In this document: positions 7,722 through 16,627 of the stretch, one piece after another | How positions within the stretch are numbered: the first letter of the stretch is position 1 | Layout of the letters: each line of letters starts with the position of its first letter | From: Ignavibacteria bacterium CG1_02_37_35 | GTDB taxonomy: Bacteria; Bacteroidota; Ignavibacteria; Ignavibacteriales; Ignavibacteriaceae | DNA length: 36,962 nt | Direction of reading: 5' to 3' | Assembly: GCA_001871325.1 (NCBI GenBank) | Contig: MNVA01000164.1 | Coordinates: 1 to 36,962, forward strand | The notes under the pieces: model-generated | Seen by the model: the letters and a program-made list of their open reading frames with translations, nothing else | What the model was told of the DNA's origin: nothing | Database searches by the model: none | Program-made: the position numbers and the translations under genes

Positions 7722-9123
7722 GTTTCTTCAGTTTGATATTTGATAAAAACGATGTTTTAAAAGCGGTTACTTCGTTCCCGTTGTAGTAAACGCCGATATG
7801 AATTTGGGTGTTCATTTTTGAGAAGACTTTTTTATGAGCAATGATCATAAACTTCCCTTCTTCAACCTGCATTGGAACCAAATGAAGATCACTGCCGAGC
7901 AGTTTAATCTCGGCGTCAATATTTTTTATTTTAAGTGAAACCTCAATCGGTTCAAAAGTTTTATTCACAATATTAAAATTGTAAAGATTACTGATCATCT
8001 CACCCGGTTGATCCTGATAAAGCATTCCCGGTGTTCGAAAAATATTTACTTCTATATCTTCACGTGCTGCTAACAAATATGAGAAGAGAGCAACAAAAAG
8101 AAACAGAACCACCGAATAACTAATTATTCGTGGAGTAATTTTGAAGCGAATTCTTTCTTTTATCCCCTGTAAAGAATCATAGCGGATCAATCCACGAGGT
8201 TTTTTCACTTTATCCATAACATCATCGCATGCATCTATACATGCCGTACAATTCACACACTCCAATTGAATACCGTTGCGAATATCAATCCCTGTTGGGC
8301 AAACATCTACACATAATTTGCAGTCTATACAATCTCCGTTTTTTCTCTCTTCATTCTTTTTAATTTTCCCCCGTGGTTCGCCCCGGACAGTATCATAAGC
8401 GACTACCAAAGAGTTTTGGTCAAGAAGTACACCCTGGAGCCTTCCATATGGACAAACCACAGTGCAAGCTTGTTCCCGGAATCTTGAAAAGATAAAATAA
8501 AAGACCCCGGAGAACAACGAAATGGAAATAAATCCTGATAAATGTTGTGAAGGCGCCACAGTAATAATTTTATAAAGGGCTTCAATACCTATTACCCACG
8601 CTAAAAGAATATTGGCAATAATAAACGACAATAAAAAAAATATGATGTGTTTGAGTATTTTTTTTTGATATTTCTTAAAAGTCCACTCAGCATTATCGAG
8701 AGCAATTTGTTTCCTGAAATCTCCCTCAATCCAATATTCGATTTTGCGGAAGACCATTTCCATAAAAATAGTTTGTGGACAAATCCAACCGCAAAAAATC
8801 CTACCAAAAATTGCCGTGAAAAGAATAACGAAAATAGCAAAAGCAATAAACCCGACAACCAAAATTGCAAAGTCATATGGTCCAAAAGCTAAACCAAAAA
8901 AAATGAATTTCCGTTCAAGCAAATTAAACAACATAAAAGGATGGTCATGAATTTTGATGAATGGAGTAACTACAAGTATTAGAAGGAGAAAAATTGCAAC
9001 AATGGTGCGTGCAGCAGTGAATCGCCCCTTAGGTTTTTTAGGATAAATCCAAACCCTTTTCCCCTGTTCACTAATTGTTGAAACTGAATCTTTATACGAA
9101 GATAAACTGTGCTGAGATTCCAT
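7711..9123 (-). CDS. ccoG: CcoG/FixG ferredoxin-type cbb3 assembly protein
   Basis: From ATG 9123 the product is 470 residues. Membrane helices at about 35-55 and 75-115 are followed by the conserved CGWICPQTIFMEMVFRKIEYWIEG region, two more helices, VVCPYGRLQG, and two cysteine clusters, CIDCKLCVDVCP and CVNCTACIDACD, which should bind two [4Fe-4S] centres. The C-terminal third is an Ig-like domain after another helix. CcoG is reported to reduce copper for delivery to the oxidase. The frame is open to 9165, but that overlaps ccoP by 37 bases; ATG 9123 is six bases past the ccoP stop and restores the usual N-terminus. Confidence 0.95.
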   Translation of the reverse strand: MESQHSLSSYKDSVSTISEQGKRVWIYPKKPKGRFTAARTIVAIFLLLILVVTPFIKIHDHPFMLFNLLERKFIFFGLAFGPYDFAILVVGFIAFAIFVILFTAIFGRIFCGWICPQTIFMEMVFRKIEYWIEGDFRKQIALDNAEWTFKKYQKKILKHIIFFLLSFIIANILLAWVIGIEALYKIITVAPSQHLSGFISISLFSGVFYFIFSRFREQACTVVCPYGRLQGVLLDQNSLVVAYDTVRGEPRGKIKKNEERKNGDCIDCKLCVDVCPTGIDIRNGIQLECVNCTACIDACDDVMDKVKKPRGLIRYDSLQGIKERIRFKITPRIISYSVVLFLFVALFSYLLAAREDIEVNIFRTPGMLYQDQPGEMISNLYNFNIVNKTFEPIEVSLKIKNIDAEIKLLGSDLHLVPMQVEEGKFMIIAHKKVFSKMNTQIHIGVYYNGNEVTAFKTSFLSNIKLKKHEN

Positions 9124-9128
9124 TAAAT

Positions 9129-9977
9129 TTATTGTACGTTTAGAGAATCGGGTTTTTCGCTCCACAAATTCCCCTGAGGCGGTTTTGCATTAGGAGGATT
9201 TGTTCCGCGTAGAGAAAGAATATAACTACCAACTTCCTCCATTTGTGCAGGTGTTAATTGACTTTTCCAACTGATCATCCCTTTCTCCAACACTCCGTTT
9301 TTAATTGTCAGGAATACATTTTTTATTCCACCTCCGTGTATCCAGTAATCATCGGTTAAATTAGGTCCTACCATACCTTCCCCTTTTGTTCCGTGGCAGG
9401 CTGAACAAAGTTTGTTAAAAGTTGTTTGCCCGGCAAGCAAATCTGAGGCTTCTGTAAGAATCCGTGCTGTATTTTCGTCAACTATTTTGCCGCCGAACAT
9501 GTTCGCTTTTTCCAATTCTGCCAGCTTAACTTCTTCAAGATATTCGGCTTCCTGCAGTTTCCCGGAACCAATGATGTGATAGTCTAACAGATAAACAACA
9601 GCAAAAATAATCGTAGCATAAAATAAATATTTCCACCATGGCGGCAGGTTGTTATTTAATTCTCTTATTCCGTCGTAATCATGATCAAGTAAAATATCCT
9701 CTTCTTTGGCAACGGGAGCTGCATCAATTAATTTGTTAGAGAGTTTGCGAAAAGCGGTTTTAAAGGCAACGCCCCATTCATTCCCCTTTTTATCAAGGTT
9801 AAGAAAAAGAACTACAAAAATTACAAGAACAAGAAGAAAGAAAAGTATTGCAGCGTTATCAATATAAGCTGTCATGTCCATTTCTGGAGTTTGACCAAAT
9901 GTAGAGGAGGCAGCGGAGAAGAACATGATCACCACCTTCTTGAATTGATTTTTTTTGTTTTGAATAGCTGGGTGCAT
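9129..9977 (-). CDS. ccoP: cbb3 cytochrome c oxidase subunit III (CcoP), single-heme form
   Basis: A 282-residue subunit from ATG 9977, preceded by AAAGGA. An N-terminal helix (about 37-60), the CcoP signature DHDYDGIRELNNNLPPWW at 98-115 and a second helix (116-135) are followed by a cytochrome c domain with CSACH at 191-195 and a distal Met candidate in GMISW. Proteobacterial CcoP carries two CxxCH motifs; only one is present here, as I recall for several Bacteroidota enzymes. It should pass electrons from soluble cytochrome c toward subunit II. The frame is open to 10058, but this would overlap ccoQ; 9977 lies ten bases after the ccoQ stop. Confidence 0.93.
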   Translation of the reverse strand: MHPAIQNKKNQFKKVVIMFFSAASSTFGQTPEMDMTAYIDNAAILFFLLVLVIFVVLFLNLDKKGNEWGVAFKTAFRKLSNKLIDAAPVAKEEDILLDHDYDGIRELNNNLPPWWKYLFYATIIFAVVYLLDYHIIGSGKLQEAEYLEEVKLAELEKANMFGGKIVDENTARILTEASDLLAGQTTFNKLCSACHGTKGEGMVGPNLTDDYWIHGGGIKNVFLTIKNGVLEKGMISWKSQLTPAQMEEVGSYILSLRGTNPPNAKPPQGNLWSEKPDSLNVQ

Positions 9978-9987
9978 AGCGAATCCT

Positions 9988-10167
9988 TTAAATATTTCTA
10001 TTTTCTTCTTCCCTATCAAGCGGAAGATTTTCCATTTGTTTAACGTAGGATTTATCAATACGAATAATCCAGATTATCATTATAATAAACGCTGAAAAAA
10101 AGATTACAAGGGAAATAACCGGGAAAACGCTTATCCCTTTAATTGAACTTAAATAATTACTAATCAT
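9988..10167 (-). CDS. ccoQ: Small cbb3 oxidase subunit CcoQ-like protein
   Basis: This 59-residue frame (ATG at 10165-10167, TAA at 9988-9990) fills the gap between ccoNO and ccoP. It has one membrane helix at about 12-35 (SVFPVISLVIFFSAFIIMII), then WIIRIDKSYV and an acidic tail ending REEENRNI. Size, single helix, the aromatic/basic stretch after the helix and position between ccoO and ccoP all match CcoQ, the small subunit that stabilises the association of CcoP with the core. It lies 18 bases after the ccoNO stop and 10 before the ccoP start. It is short enough to be skipped by gene finders. Confidence 0.85.
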   Translation of the reverse strand: MISNYLSSIKGISVFPVISLVIFFSAFIIMIIWIIRIDKSYVKQMENLPLDREEENRNI

Positions 10168-10185
10168 TTACAATCTCGCTTTCCG

Positions 10186-12306
10186 TTATGGTTTTTTTGC
10201 TTTGATATCGGTACCTAATCTTTGTAGATAAGCGATCAGTGCGATGATCTCAGTTTCGCCATCAGCAGGTACCCCCGCATTTAGCAAATCGAGGGAAATT
10301 GAATCAGCCTGCTTCCGCAGCTCATCATTAGCTCTTTCTTCAAATCCAACCGGATAGGGAACGCCTAATTTTCTTAAAACAGAAATCTTCTTTGCTGTAG
10401 TTGAAATATCCAAAACATTTTCCGAAAGCCATGGAAAAGGCGGCATAATAGACCCCGGTGACATTACCCGCGGATCGTTCATGTGCTCGTAATGCCAAAC
10501 ATTTGGATATTTTTTCCCTTCTCGCATTAAATCGGGACCAGTTCTTTTCGATCCCCAAAGGAAAGGATGATCGTAAACATATTCTCCGGCTTTTGAATAT
10601 TCACCATACCGTTCTACTTCACTTCTAAAGGGACGAATAAGCTGTGAATGACAATTAACACAACCTTCACGAATGTATAAATCTCTCCCTTGTAATTCAA
10701 GAGGTGTGTATGGCTTCACGGATGCTATCGTAGGAATGTTGGTCTTCACTAAGAATGTCGGGATCATTTCAACTAATCCGCCAAATAAAATTGCGACGGT
10801 GGCAAGTATGGTAAATTGGAATGGGCGGCTTTCGATCCATCGGTGTCCGAGTCCTTTTTTATATTTGATAGGAGCTTTAACCATCGGCGGAGCTTGTGCT
10901 TCTTCATCGGCAACGAAGCTTCCTTGTTTTGCCGTTTTTATCAAATTATAAACCATTACCGATGCGCCGGAAAGATAGAGCAATCCTCCAATGGAACGGA
11001 TTACATACATCGGAATGATCTGTAAAACGGTTTCAAGAAAATTCGGATATTGGAGAAGTCCATCCGGAGTAAATTGTTTCCACATTAATGTTTGAACTAA
11101 AGCAGACCAATACATTGATGAGGCATAAAAAACAATTCCTAAAAATCCAATCCAGAAATGAAAGTTGGCAAGTTTTTTTGAATAAAGAGTGGTGTTCCAT
11201 AATCTTGGAACAAGCCAATAGAGGATTCCAAAAGTCAGGAAACCATTCCAACCGAGGGCGCCTATGTGTACGTGTGCAATGATCCAATCGGTAAAATGCG
11301 CTAAAGCGTTCACATTCTTCAATGAAAGCATCGGACCTTCAAAAGTTGCCATACCATACGCGGTAATTGCAACAACCATAAATTTGAGGACAACATCTTC
11401 TCTTAATTTGTCCCACGCGCCGCGCAAAGTTAAAAGTCCGTTGATCATTCCACCCCATGAAGGAGCAATAAGCATAATTGAAAAAACTGTTCCTAAGGAC
11501 TGAGCCCAATCCGGCAAAGCGCTATATAATAAATGATGAGGTCCCGCCCAAATATAAAGAAAGATCAATGCCCAAAAATGAATGATAGAAAGCCGGTATG
11601 AATAGATCGGTCGGTTTGCTGCTTTCGGCATAAAATAATACATCAACCCAAGATATGGCGTAGTTAAAAAGAAAGCCACCGCATTGTGCCCATACCACCA
11701 TTGCACTAACGCGTCCTGAACACCGGCGTATGCAGAATAACTTTTGAACAATGTTACCGGAATTTCTATTGAATTAACAATATGTAAAACTGCAACCGTT
11801 ACAATTGTTGCAATATAAAACCAGATAGCCACATAAAGATGTTTCTCTCTTCTTTTTGCAATGGTACCGAATAAGTTTATAGCAAAGACCACCCAAATGA
11901 GCGTAATAAGAATATCAATTGGCCACTCAAGTTCAGCATATTCTTTGCTCGTTGAAAGACCAAGGGGAAGTGTAATCGCCGCTAACACTATTATCAACTG
12001 CCAGCCCCAAAAATGAATTTTGCTCAAAAGATCACTAAACATTCTAGCCTTGGTTAAACGTTGTAACGAATAATAGACACCCATAAATATTCCGTTACCA
12101 ACAAAAGCAAAGATCACCGCATTGGTGTGCAAGGGGCGTATTCTGCTAAAAGTGAAATAAGGGATGCCAAGATTTAACGCGGGAACGTAAAGCTGTATGG
12201 CGATAATTAACCCAACCAGCATCCCAACCAAGCTCCATAGCACTGTGGCAATTGTGAAATATTTGACAATCCTATTATCATATTTGAAGGTTTCGATTTG
12301 CATCAT
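10186..12306 (-). CDS. ccoNO: Fused cbb3 oxidase subunits I and II (CcoN-CcoO)
   Basis: A 706-residue fusion. Residues 1-460 are CcoN, the heme-copper catalytic subunit with about 12 helices: H60 (RPLHTN), H207 (WYGHNAV) and H257/H258 (GPHHLLY) fit heme b and CuB ligands, H345/H347 (HVHIGALGWNG) heme ligands, and E323 in TFEGP is the conserved glutamate. Residues 490-700 are CcoO: a membrane anchor, then a cytochrome c domain with GCVNCH at 548-553 and a distal Met in SIMPPFPW. The complex reduces oxygen to water at low oxygen tension. N-O fusion is common in Bacteroidota. Two tandem ATGs (12306, 12303) are equivalent start candidates. Confidence 0.97.
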   Translation of the reverse strand: MMQIETFKYDNRIVKYFTIATVLWSLVGMLVGLIIAIQLYVPALNLGIPYFTFSRIRPLHTNAVIFAFVGNGIFMGVYYSLQRLTKARMFSDLLSKIHFWGWQLIIVLAAITLPLGLSTSKEYAELEWPIDILITLIWVVFAINLFGTIAKRREKHLYVAIWFYIATIVTVAVLHIVNSIEIPVTLFKSYSAYAGVQDALVQWWYGHNAVAFFLTTPYLGLMYYFMPKAANRPIYSYRLSIIHFWALIFLYIWAGPHHLLYSALPDWAQSLGTVFSIMLIAPSWGGMINGLLTLRGAWDKLREDVVLKFMVVAITAYGMATFEGPMLSLKNVNALAHFTDWIIAHVHIGALGWNGFLTFGILYWLVPRLWNTTLYSKKLANFHFWIGFLGIVFYASSMYWSALVQTLMWKQFTPDGLLQYPNFLETVLQIIPMYVIRSIGGLLYLSGASVMVYNLIKTAKQGSFVADEEAQAPPMVKAPIKYKKGLGHRWIESRPFQFTILATVAILFGGLVEMIPTFLVKTNIPTIASVKPYTPLELQGRDLYIREGCVNCHSQLIRPFRSEVERYGEYSKAGEYVYDHPFLWGSKRTGPDLMREGKKYPNVWHYEHMNDPRVMSPGSIMPPFPWLSENVLDISTTAKKISVLRKLGVPYPVGFEERANDELRKQADSISLDLLNAGVPADGETEIIALIAYLQRLGTDIKAKKP

Positions 12307-12322
12307 CTATTCTCCGGATTTT

Positions 12323-12505
12323 TCAAGAGTTCTTATTTTTGGTGTTTTTCTTAGAAAATATTTGTTCATTGTCATCAAATAGCATGCGAACCGAGGGAGT
12401 ATATTTATCATCATACTGCCCGCTTTTTACAGCCCATATGAATGCTGCGAGAAAACCTCCCGCAACCATGATGCTGAACAATATTAATAGTATGATAACA
12501 CTCAA
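12323..12505 (-). CDS. ccoS: cbb3 oxidase assembly protein CcoS
   Basis: A 60-residue protein with one N-terminal helix (SVIILLILFSIMVAGGFLAAFIWAV), then the CcoS signature KSGQYDDKYTPSVRMLFDD: an aromatic/glycine turn followed by a short acidic stretch. CcoS is needed for cofactor insertion into cbb3 oxidase. The start is TTG at 12505, overlapping the ccoI stop as TTGA, so the two are coupled. No ATG occurs before the helix, which supports the rare start codon. It sits 16 bases before ccoNO, the usual place between the copper ATPase and the catalytic subunit. Confidence 0.93.
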   Translation of the reverse strand: MSVIILLILFSIMVAGGFLAAFIWAVKSGQYDDKYTPSVRMLFDDNEQIFSKKNTKNKNS

Positions 12506-14940
12506 AGTAAACCTTTTCGCTTTGCATAAAAAGTTGTAGTTAGTGTTGTGAAGAGTACAACAGAAATAGAGCTTAATGGCATTAAAACGGCAGCAAACAA
12601 TGGGGACAACAATCCCTGCACCGCAAAATAAAATCCTAGAAGGTTATATAAGATTGAAATACAGAAACTGGCGTAAATAATTTTTAAACTCACTGTAGTA
12701 AAGTTAAGAAAAGTTGGTATTTTTTTTAACATCTTAGCATTTAAAATTGCATCGCTTGCAGGGGTAAAATTCATGATGTCTTCTGAAATGGAAATACCAA
12801 CATCACTTTGTGCCAAGGCGCCGGCGTCGTTTAATCCATCCCCGATCATTAAAACTTTCTTCTTCTCCGACTGAAGTTTCCTAATAAAATTTAATTTATC
12901 GGGGGGCGATTGTTGAAAAAAGACTCTTTCTTCGTTTCCAAAGAGATTTACCAAATAGTGTTTTTCAGATTCATTATCACCTGATAGGAGATGCGATTCA
13001 TACTTTTTTTGTATCTCTTGGATGACCGAACCTGCATCAGCGCGATATTTATTCTGAATTTTGAACTTCCCTTTCATCACTTCATTTATTGAAAGATAAA
13101 CTTCTGAGCTAACCGGAATTAACTGGTTAATATTCCGTTCAACTTTCTTGGCGATATTCAATTTAAAAAATCTTTCCCCGCCTAATTTTATTTTGAGTCC
13201 TGAGATTTCCCCCTCAATACCCTGTCCGGCAATCTCAATAAATTTTTCAACTTTAAGTGAAGATGATGCATCCAAAGCCGCAAATATTTTTTTACTTAAG
13301 GGATGATTTGAATTTCGAACTAATGATTTCACCATATTTTTTTCTTCCCCGGAAAGGAAGTTACCTACAAACTCAATCTCTGAGGCGCCGGCTTCGGTTA
13401 TTGTTCCAGTTTTATCCCACACAATGGTATCTACCTTAGCCATATCCTCCAATGCCCGGATATTCTTTACATAAAAATCATTTTTCCCAAATATCCGGAG
13501 AGTATTCCCTAATGTAAATGGAGTTGATAAAGCAAGGGCACAAGGGCATGCAATAATAAGAACCGTTATGAATGCGTTTATGGCAATATCCGGACCGGTT
13601 TTGAACCAATAGATATAAGCCCCAACTGCAATTAGTAAAACAGCAAATGTAAAATACTTACTAAAGACATTAGCAACTCCGGTTAACGAAACATCCCCTC
13701 TTTTTTTTGAATGAAAATTATTCCACAGTTGCGTTAAATAACTTTGTGACACTTCCTTGACAACTTCTAATTCGATGGAACTGCCTATCTGCCTTCCTCC
13801 AGCGTAAATAAGCTCTCCTACCATTTTGCCCACGGGAGAGGATTCACCCGTGACAAAACTATAATCAATATTCCCTTCTCCACTAAATAAAATTGCATCT
13901 GCGGGAATTAACTCTCCGTTCCTGACTACAATTCTATCTCCTCTTTTAGATTGAGAAAGTGGTATCGTTTTCTGTTTCCCATCTTTTTTAACCGTAACCG
14001 AAATGGGAAAAAACGATTTGTAATTTCTTTCGAAATTGAGAAAATCATAGGTTTTATTTTGGAAGATTTTACCAAGCAGCAAGAAAAAAATTAATCCTGC
14101 AAGCGAATCCATGTAACCTGGATTTCCCTGTGCAACTATTTCATAAACGCTTTTCCCAAATAGCGCAACTATCCCAAACGAAATAGGTACGTCTATGTTG
14201 ACAAATTTCTTTCGAAGTCCTTTAAATGCTGAAATAAAATATTCGGAACCACAGTAAAAAAAAAGTGGAAGCGAAATTAGGAGAATGACATAACTAAAGG
14301 TGATGCGAAGCGATTGGCTCGAATCATCTATTGAAAGATATTCCGGAAAACTTAAAAGCATAATATTGCCGAAGCCAAATCCGGCAAGTCCGATTTTATA
14401 GTATAATTTTTTATTTATGCTCATTTTTGATTTCTTTTCAACATCTTCATAATTTATTTGAGGCTCATACCCAATAAACGCAAGGAGTTCAACCACCTGA
14501 CGAAGCGAGATAGTAGTTGATTGAAATGAAACGGATAATTTTTTTTCGAGAAAATTTACTCTCGACTGCAAAATCCCGGGATGGACTTTGAAAAGATTTT
14601 CTAACAGCCAAATACAAGAACTACAGTGAATCTGTGGAATGAAAAAAGTAACTGTACTTATTTTCCCATCCGTAAAATCCAGCAATTTCCCGGTGAGTTC
14701 CTTATCGTCCAGATATTCAAATTTAATCGGCAACCCGGGAGTATTTTGGGTTTTCCCCGGTGACTCGTTAAGTTCATAATAAGTGCAAAGTTTTTTTTCA
14801 TTTAGAATTTCATAGACAATCTTACATCCTTCACAACAAAACATTTTTTCATTTTTACTAATAGAATCAGATAGACAGCTTTCGCCACAATGGTAACAAT
14901 GAAGGTTAATGTCTTGCGAAACTTCTTTTAATGGAATCAT
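12502..14940 (-). CDS. ccoI: Copper-exporting P1B-type ATPase of the cbb3 locus (CcoI/FixI)
   Basis: An 812-residue heavy-metal ATPase. The N-terminus has a cysteine cluster (CYHCGESC, then CCEGC at 35-39), typical of CcoI in this phylum, and an HMA domain with CSSC at 106-109. The TGES actuator loop is at 364-367, the transmembrane metal site CPC at 465-467, the phosphorylation motif DKTGT at 509-513, then NHPLS and GDGLNDAGAL. CcoI moves copper across the membrane for assembly of the CuB site. It heads the cco operon and overlaps ccoS. The 322-base gap upstream holds a structured element. No clear Shine-Dalgarno sequence precedes ATG 14940. Confidence 0.96.
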   Translation of the reverse strand: MIPLKEVSQDINLHCYHCGESCLSDSISKNEKMFCCEGCKIVYEILNEKKLCTYYELNESPGKTQNTPGLPIKFEYLDDKELTGKLLDFTDGKISTVTFFIPQIHCSSCIWLLENLFKVHPGILQSRVNFLEKKLSVSFQSTTISLRQVVELLAFIGYEPQINYEDVEKKSKMSINKKLYYKIGLAGFGFGNIMLLSFPEYLSIDDSSQSLRITFSYVILLISLPLFFYCGSEYFISAFKGLRKKFVNIDVPISFGIVALFGKSVYEIVAQGNPGYMDSLAGLIFFLLLGKIFQNKTYDFLNFERNYKSFFPISVTVKKDGKQKTIPLSQSKRGDRIVVRNGELIPADAILFSGEGNIDYSFVTGESSPVGKMVGELIYAGGRQIGSSIELEVVKEVSQSYLTQLWNNFHSKKRGDVSLTGVANVFSKYFTFAVLLIAVGAYIYWFKTGPDIAINAFITVLIIACPCALALSTPFTLGNTLRIFGKNDFYVKNIRALEDMAKVDTIVWDKTGTITEAGASEIEFVGNFLSGEEKNMVKSLVRNSNHPLSKKIFAALDASSSLKVEKFIEIAGQGIEGEISGLKIKLGGERFFKLNIAKKVERNINQLIPVSSEVYLSINEVMKGKFKIQNKYRADAGSVIQEIQKKYESHLLSGDNESEKHYLVNLFGNEERVFFQQSPPDKLNFIRKLQSEKKKVLMIGDGLNDAGALAQSDVGISISEDIMNFTPASDAILNAKMLKKIPTFLNFTTVSLKIIYASFCISILYNLLGFYFAVQGLLSPLFAAVLMPLSSISVVLFTTLTTTFYAKRKGLL

Positions 14941-15007
14941 AAAAAATTTAATTCAGAAAGAAAAATGATTAAAGTAATAAGTACTAAGTAATCAGAGGAG
15001 CAAAAAA

Positions 15008-15043
15008 TTTTTTACTTTCCACTTTTTACTTTTTACTTTCAAC
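15008..15043. repeat. Degenerate short tandem repeat before ccoI
   Basis: Reiterated ACTTTTTACTTT units with single-base variants form a purine-rich stretch on the coding strand of ccoI, 68-103 bases upstream of its start. Next to it, 14966-14998 holds similar AGTAATAAGTACTAAGTAATC wording. Such strings look like low-complexity dispersed intergenic repeats; no operator or promoter is evident in them. Confidence 0.55.
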
Positions 15044-15058
15044 TAAATAGGAAGTATG

Positions 15059-15180
15059 CTTCGGCTGGATGTTTGATTTAAAACAAAATGAAACTCAGGG
15101 CTTACCTCCCCGCTAAGTCCCAAGTTTCATTTCTAATTCATCATAACGTTCTTTTTGCACATATTTTGTGCCAGCCAAAG
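15059..15180 (-). ncRNA. Candidate structured RNA or leader element upstream of ccoI
   Basis: Three nested or adjacent stems can be drawn. P1 closes the element: 15059-15068 pairs with 15171-15180 over ten positions (CCAGCC/GGCTGG core, one G-U). A long hairpin pairs 15086-15095 with 15123-15132 (ten perfect pairs, core ATGAAACT/AGTTTCAT) and continues through GGG/CCC and CTTA/TAAG with small bulges to a nine-base loop. A small hairpin GCACA/TGTGC lies at 15157-15171. The rest of the gap is AT-rich and unstructured. It matches no riboswitch consensus I know. The strand is assigned from the downstream ccoI gene; a DNA-level repeat is the main alternative. Confidence 0.4.
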
Positions 15181-15216
15181 GAATATTTATTTTGATTAAA
15201 AATGATAGATAAAATA

Positions 15217-15229
15217 ATTGCTTTGCAAT
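15217..15229 (-). terminator. Weak hairpin after the outer-membrane gene
   Basis: ATTGC and GCAAT arms enclose a three-base loop 34 bases past the stop of the outer-membrane-like gene, followed on the minus strand by the T-rich TATTTTATC. The stem is short and AT-rich, so this is at best a weak intrinsic terminator separating that operon from ccoI. Confidence 0.3.
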
Positions 15230-15262
15230 AAATAACAAAACATTTCTTGGTTTTGAGAATCG

Positions 15263-16627
15263 TTAAAACTCAGTTCGAACGCTAAAAGAAATCCATCTTC
15301 CCCCATCAATTTTACTTGGTTGGGATGAAGTAAGGATTATTTCGGGCGAAACCGCCGAAGCCGGCAGTGTCTTCTTTATTATTTGTAGTGGAATAAATTG
15401 ACCCGCTTGTAAAATTAAAGTACAATATTTTACTTTAGAAGAGATTGAAAGTGATATTTCTCCCAGTAGGGCTTTTCTGACTGGCAAAATATTACGTGAA
15501 AAATTTTTCACACCAAAAACCAAATACGACGGCTGCCAGTTGTCTAGAGTAACCTCAGGCAAAATTTGGAAAAAGGATATTTTCGGTTGAACCGAAACAG
15601 CTAAATAAGTATACTTCTTTTCCACTTCCAATGAAAAGAGAAAAGCCTGACCGGCTACCCTGTAATTAATTCTGTTTGCTATTAATGAGGTAAGAAAAGA
15701 GCCAAATGGCCACGACTGAATATTGCCAATCATTGAACCTTTGAGAAAATGATATCCAACAGTAAATGACGGCAGCCATTTATAATTGATGGGCTCTGAA
15801 TTTTTCACGTTAATTCCATTGTAAAGCGCATCCGTAAGCGAATTTTGGCTGAAAGAATTCCGTGAGTAAAAGAAATCAAAAAAACTTTCTCCCTGTCCGT
15901 GAGAAAAATAAATTTCGATCGGAATTGCAAAAGAAGCGCTGGTAATAGTGAGTTTTGCGAGTGAACCTGAAGTTACGTCTTCAACTGCAAACACGGTATT
16001 TTCATTTTTATTCTTTGCACTGATATATTTTTCAAATTGAAATGCCGCCCAAGTTTTTTCAAGCGGATGAAACCTCACTTGATAAAAGACTTTTGAGAGC
16101 ATCGTCAAATTATTAATATCAATTTCCGATGTATGATATTTCAATCCAAATATCCACGGAAAAGAATAAGAATAATAACCGATCCTGAAATTTTCAAACC
16201 AGTGCGAAGAATTTGTAAATCCAAAACTTCCTCCATAGTTAAAAGTAGAGACACTCCTGATTTGATTCACTTGCAAGAACAACTCTGCAAAAAAAGGAGC
16301 GAAAGTGAATTCATTATCTGCAGTTAAACGATTGATTGATTGTCCGCTTCTAAATTGAACTTGACTAATGGAATTATCAATTTGAACTTTATTTTTTTCG
16401 CTTTCAAAAGAAATAAATAATTTATCATCCCCTAAAAAAGTTTCAAATTGCGCCGATGTTTTTTGAAACGAGATTGTGGTATTTGAAATTGAATTTTTTG
16501 TTCTTACTAAATCAAGATAAGAAGTTGATAAATTTACAGAGGTTAGGGAATTATTTTTAAAATAAAAAGGCTGTGCAAAAGAAATTTGCACAGCCAAAAG
16601 TGAAAGTACTATTACTGATTTTGTCAC
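15263..16627 (-). CDS. Outer-membrane beta-barrel-like protein, function unknown
   Basis: A 454-residue exported protein. Translation most likely begins at GTG 16627, overlapping the upstream stop as GTGA; this gives a clean signal peptide (MTKSVIVLSLLAVQISFAQ) cut before PFYF. An open frame continues to 16687, but its extra residues precede the signal peptide and overlap the lipoprotein gene. The mature part has many alternating hydrophobic/polar strands rich in Tyr, Phe, Ser and Asn and ends in SFSVRTEF with a terminal Phe, as outer-membrane barrels do. I recognise no specific family. It is coupled to the lipoprotein gene, so the two may form one envelope complex. Confidence 0.7.
   Translation of the reverse strand: MTKSVIVLSLLAVQISFAQPFYFKNNSLTSVNLSTSYLDLVRTKNSISNTTISFQKTSAQFETFLGDDKLFISFESEKNKVQIDNSISQVQFRSGQSINRLTADNEFTFAPFFAELFLQVNQIRSVSTFNYGGSFGFTNSSHWFENFRIGYYSYSFPWIFGLKYHTSEIDINNLTMLSKVFYQVRFHPLEKTWAAFQFEKYISAKNKNENTVFAVEDVTSGSLAKLTITSASFAIPIEIYFSHGQGESFFDFFYSRNSFSQNSLTDALYNGINVKNSEPINYKWLPSFTVGYHFLKGSMIGNIQSWPFGSFLTSLIANRINYRVAGQAFLFSLEVEKKYTYLAVSVQPKISFFQILPEVTLDNWQPSYLVFGVKNFSRNILPVRKALLGEISLSISSKVKYCTLILQAGQFIPLQIIKKTLPASAVSPEIILTSSQPSKIDGGRWISFSVRTEF

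Noticed and set aside
15155-15175. Sigma-54 promoter (TGGCAC ... TGC) before ccoI
   Set aside because: The distance between the GG and GC elements is two bases too long, and the bases are better explained by the stem structure.
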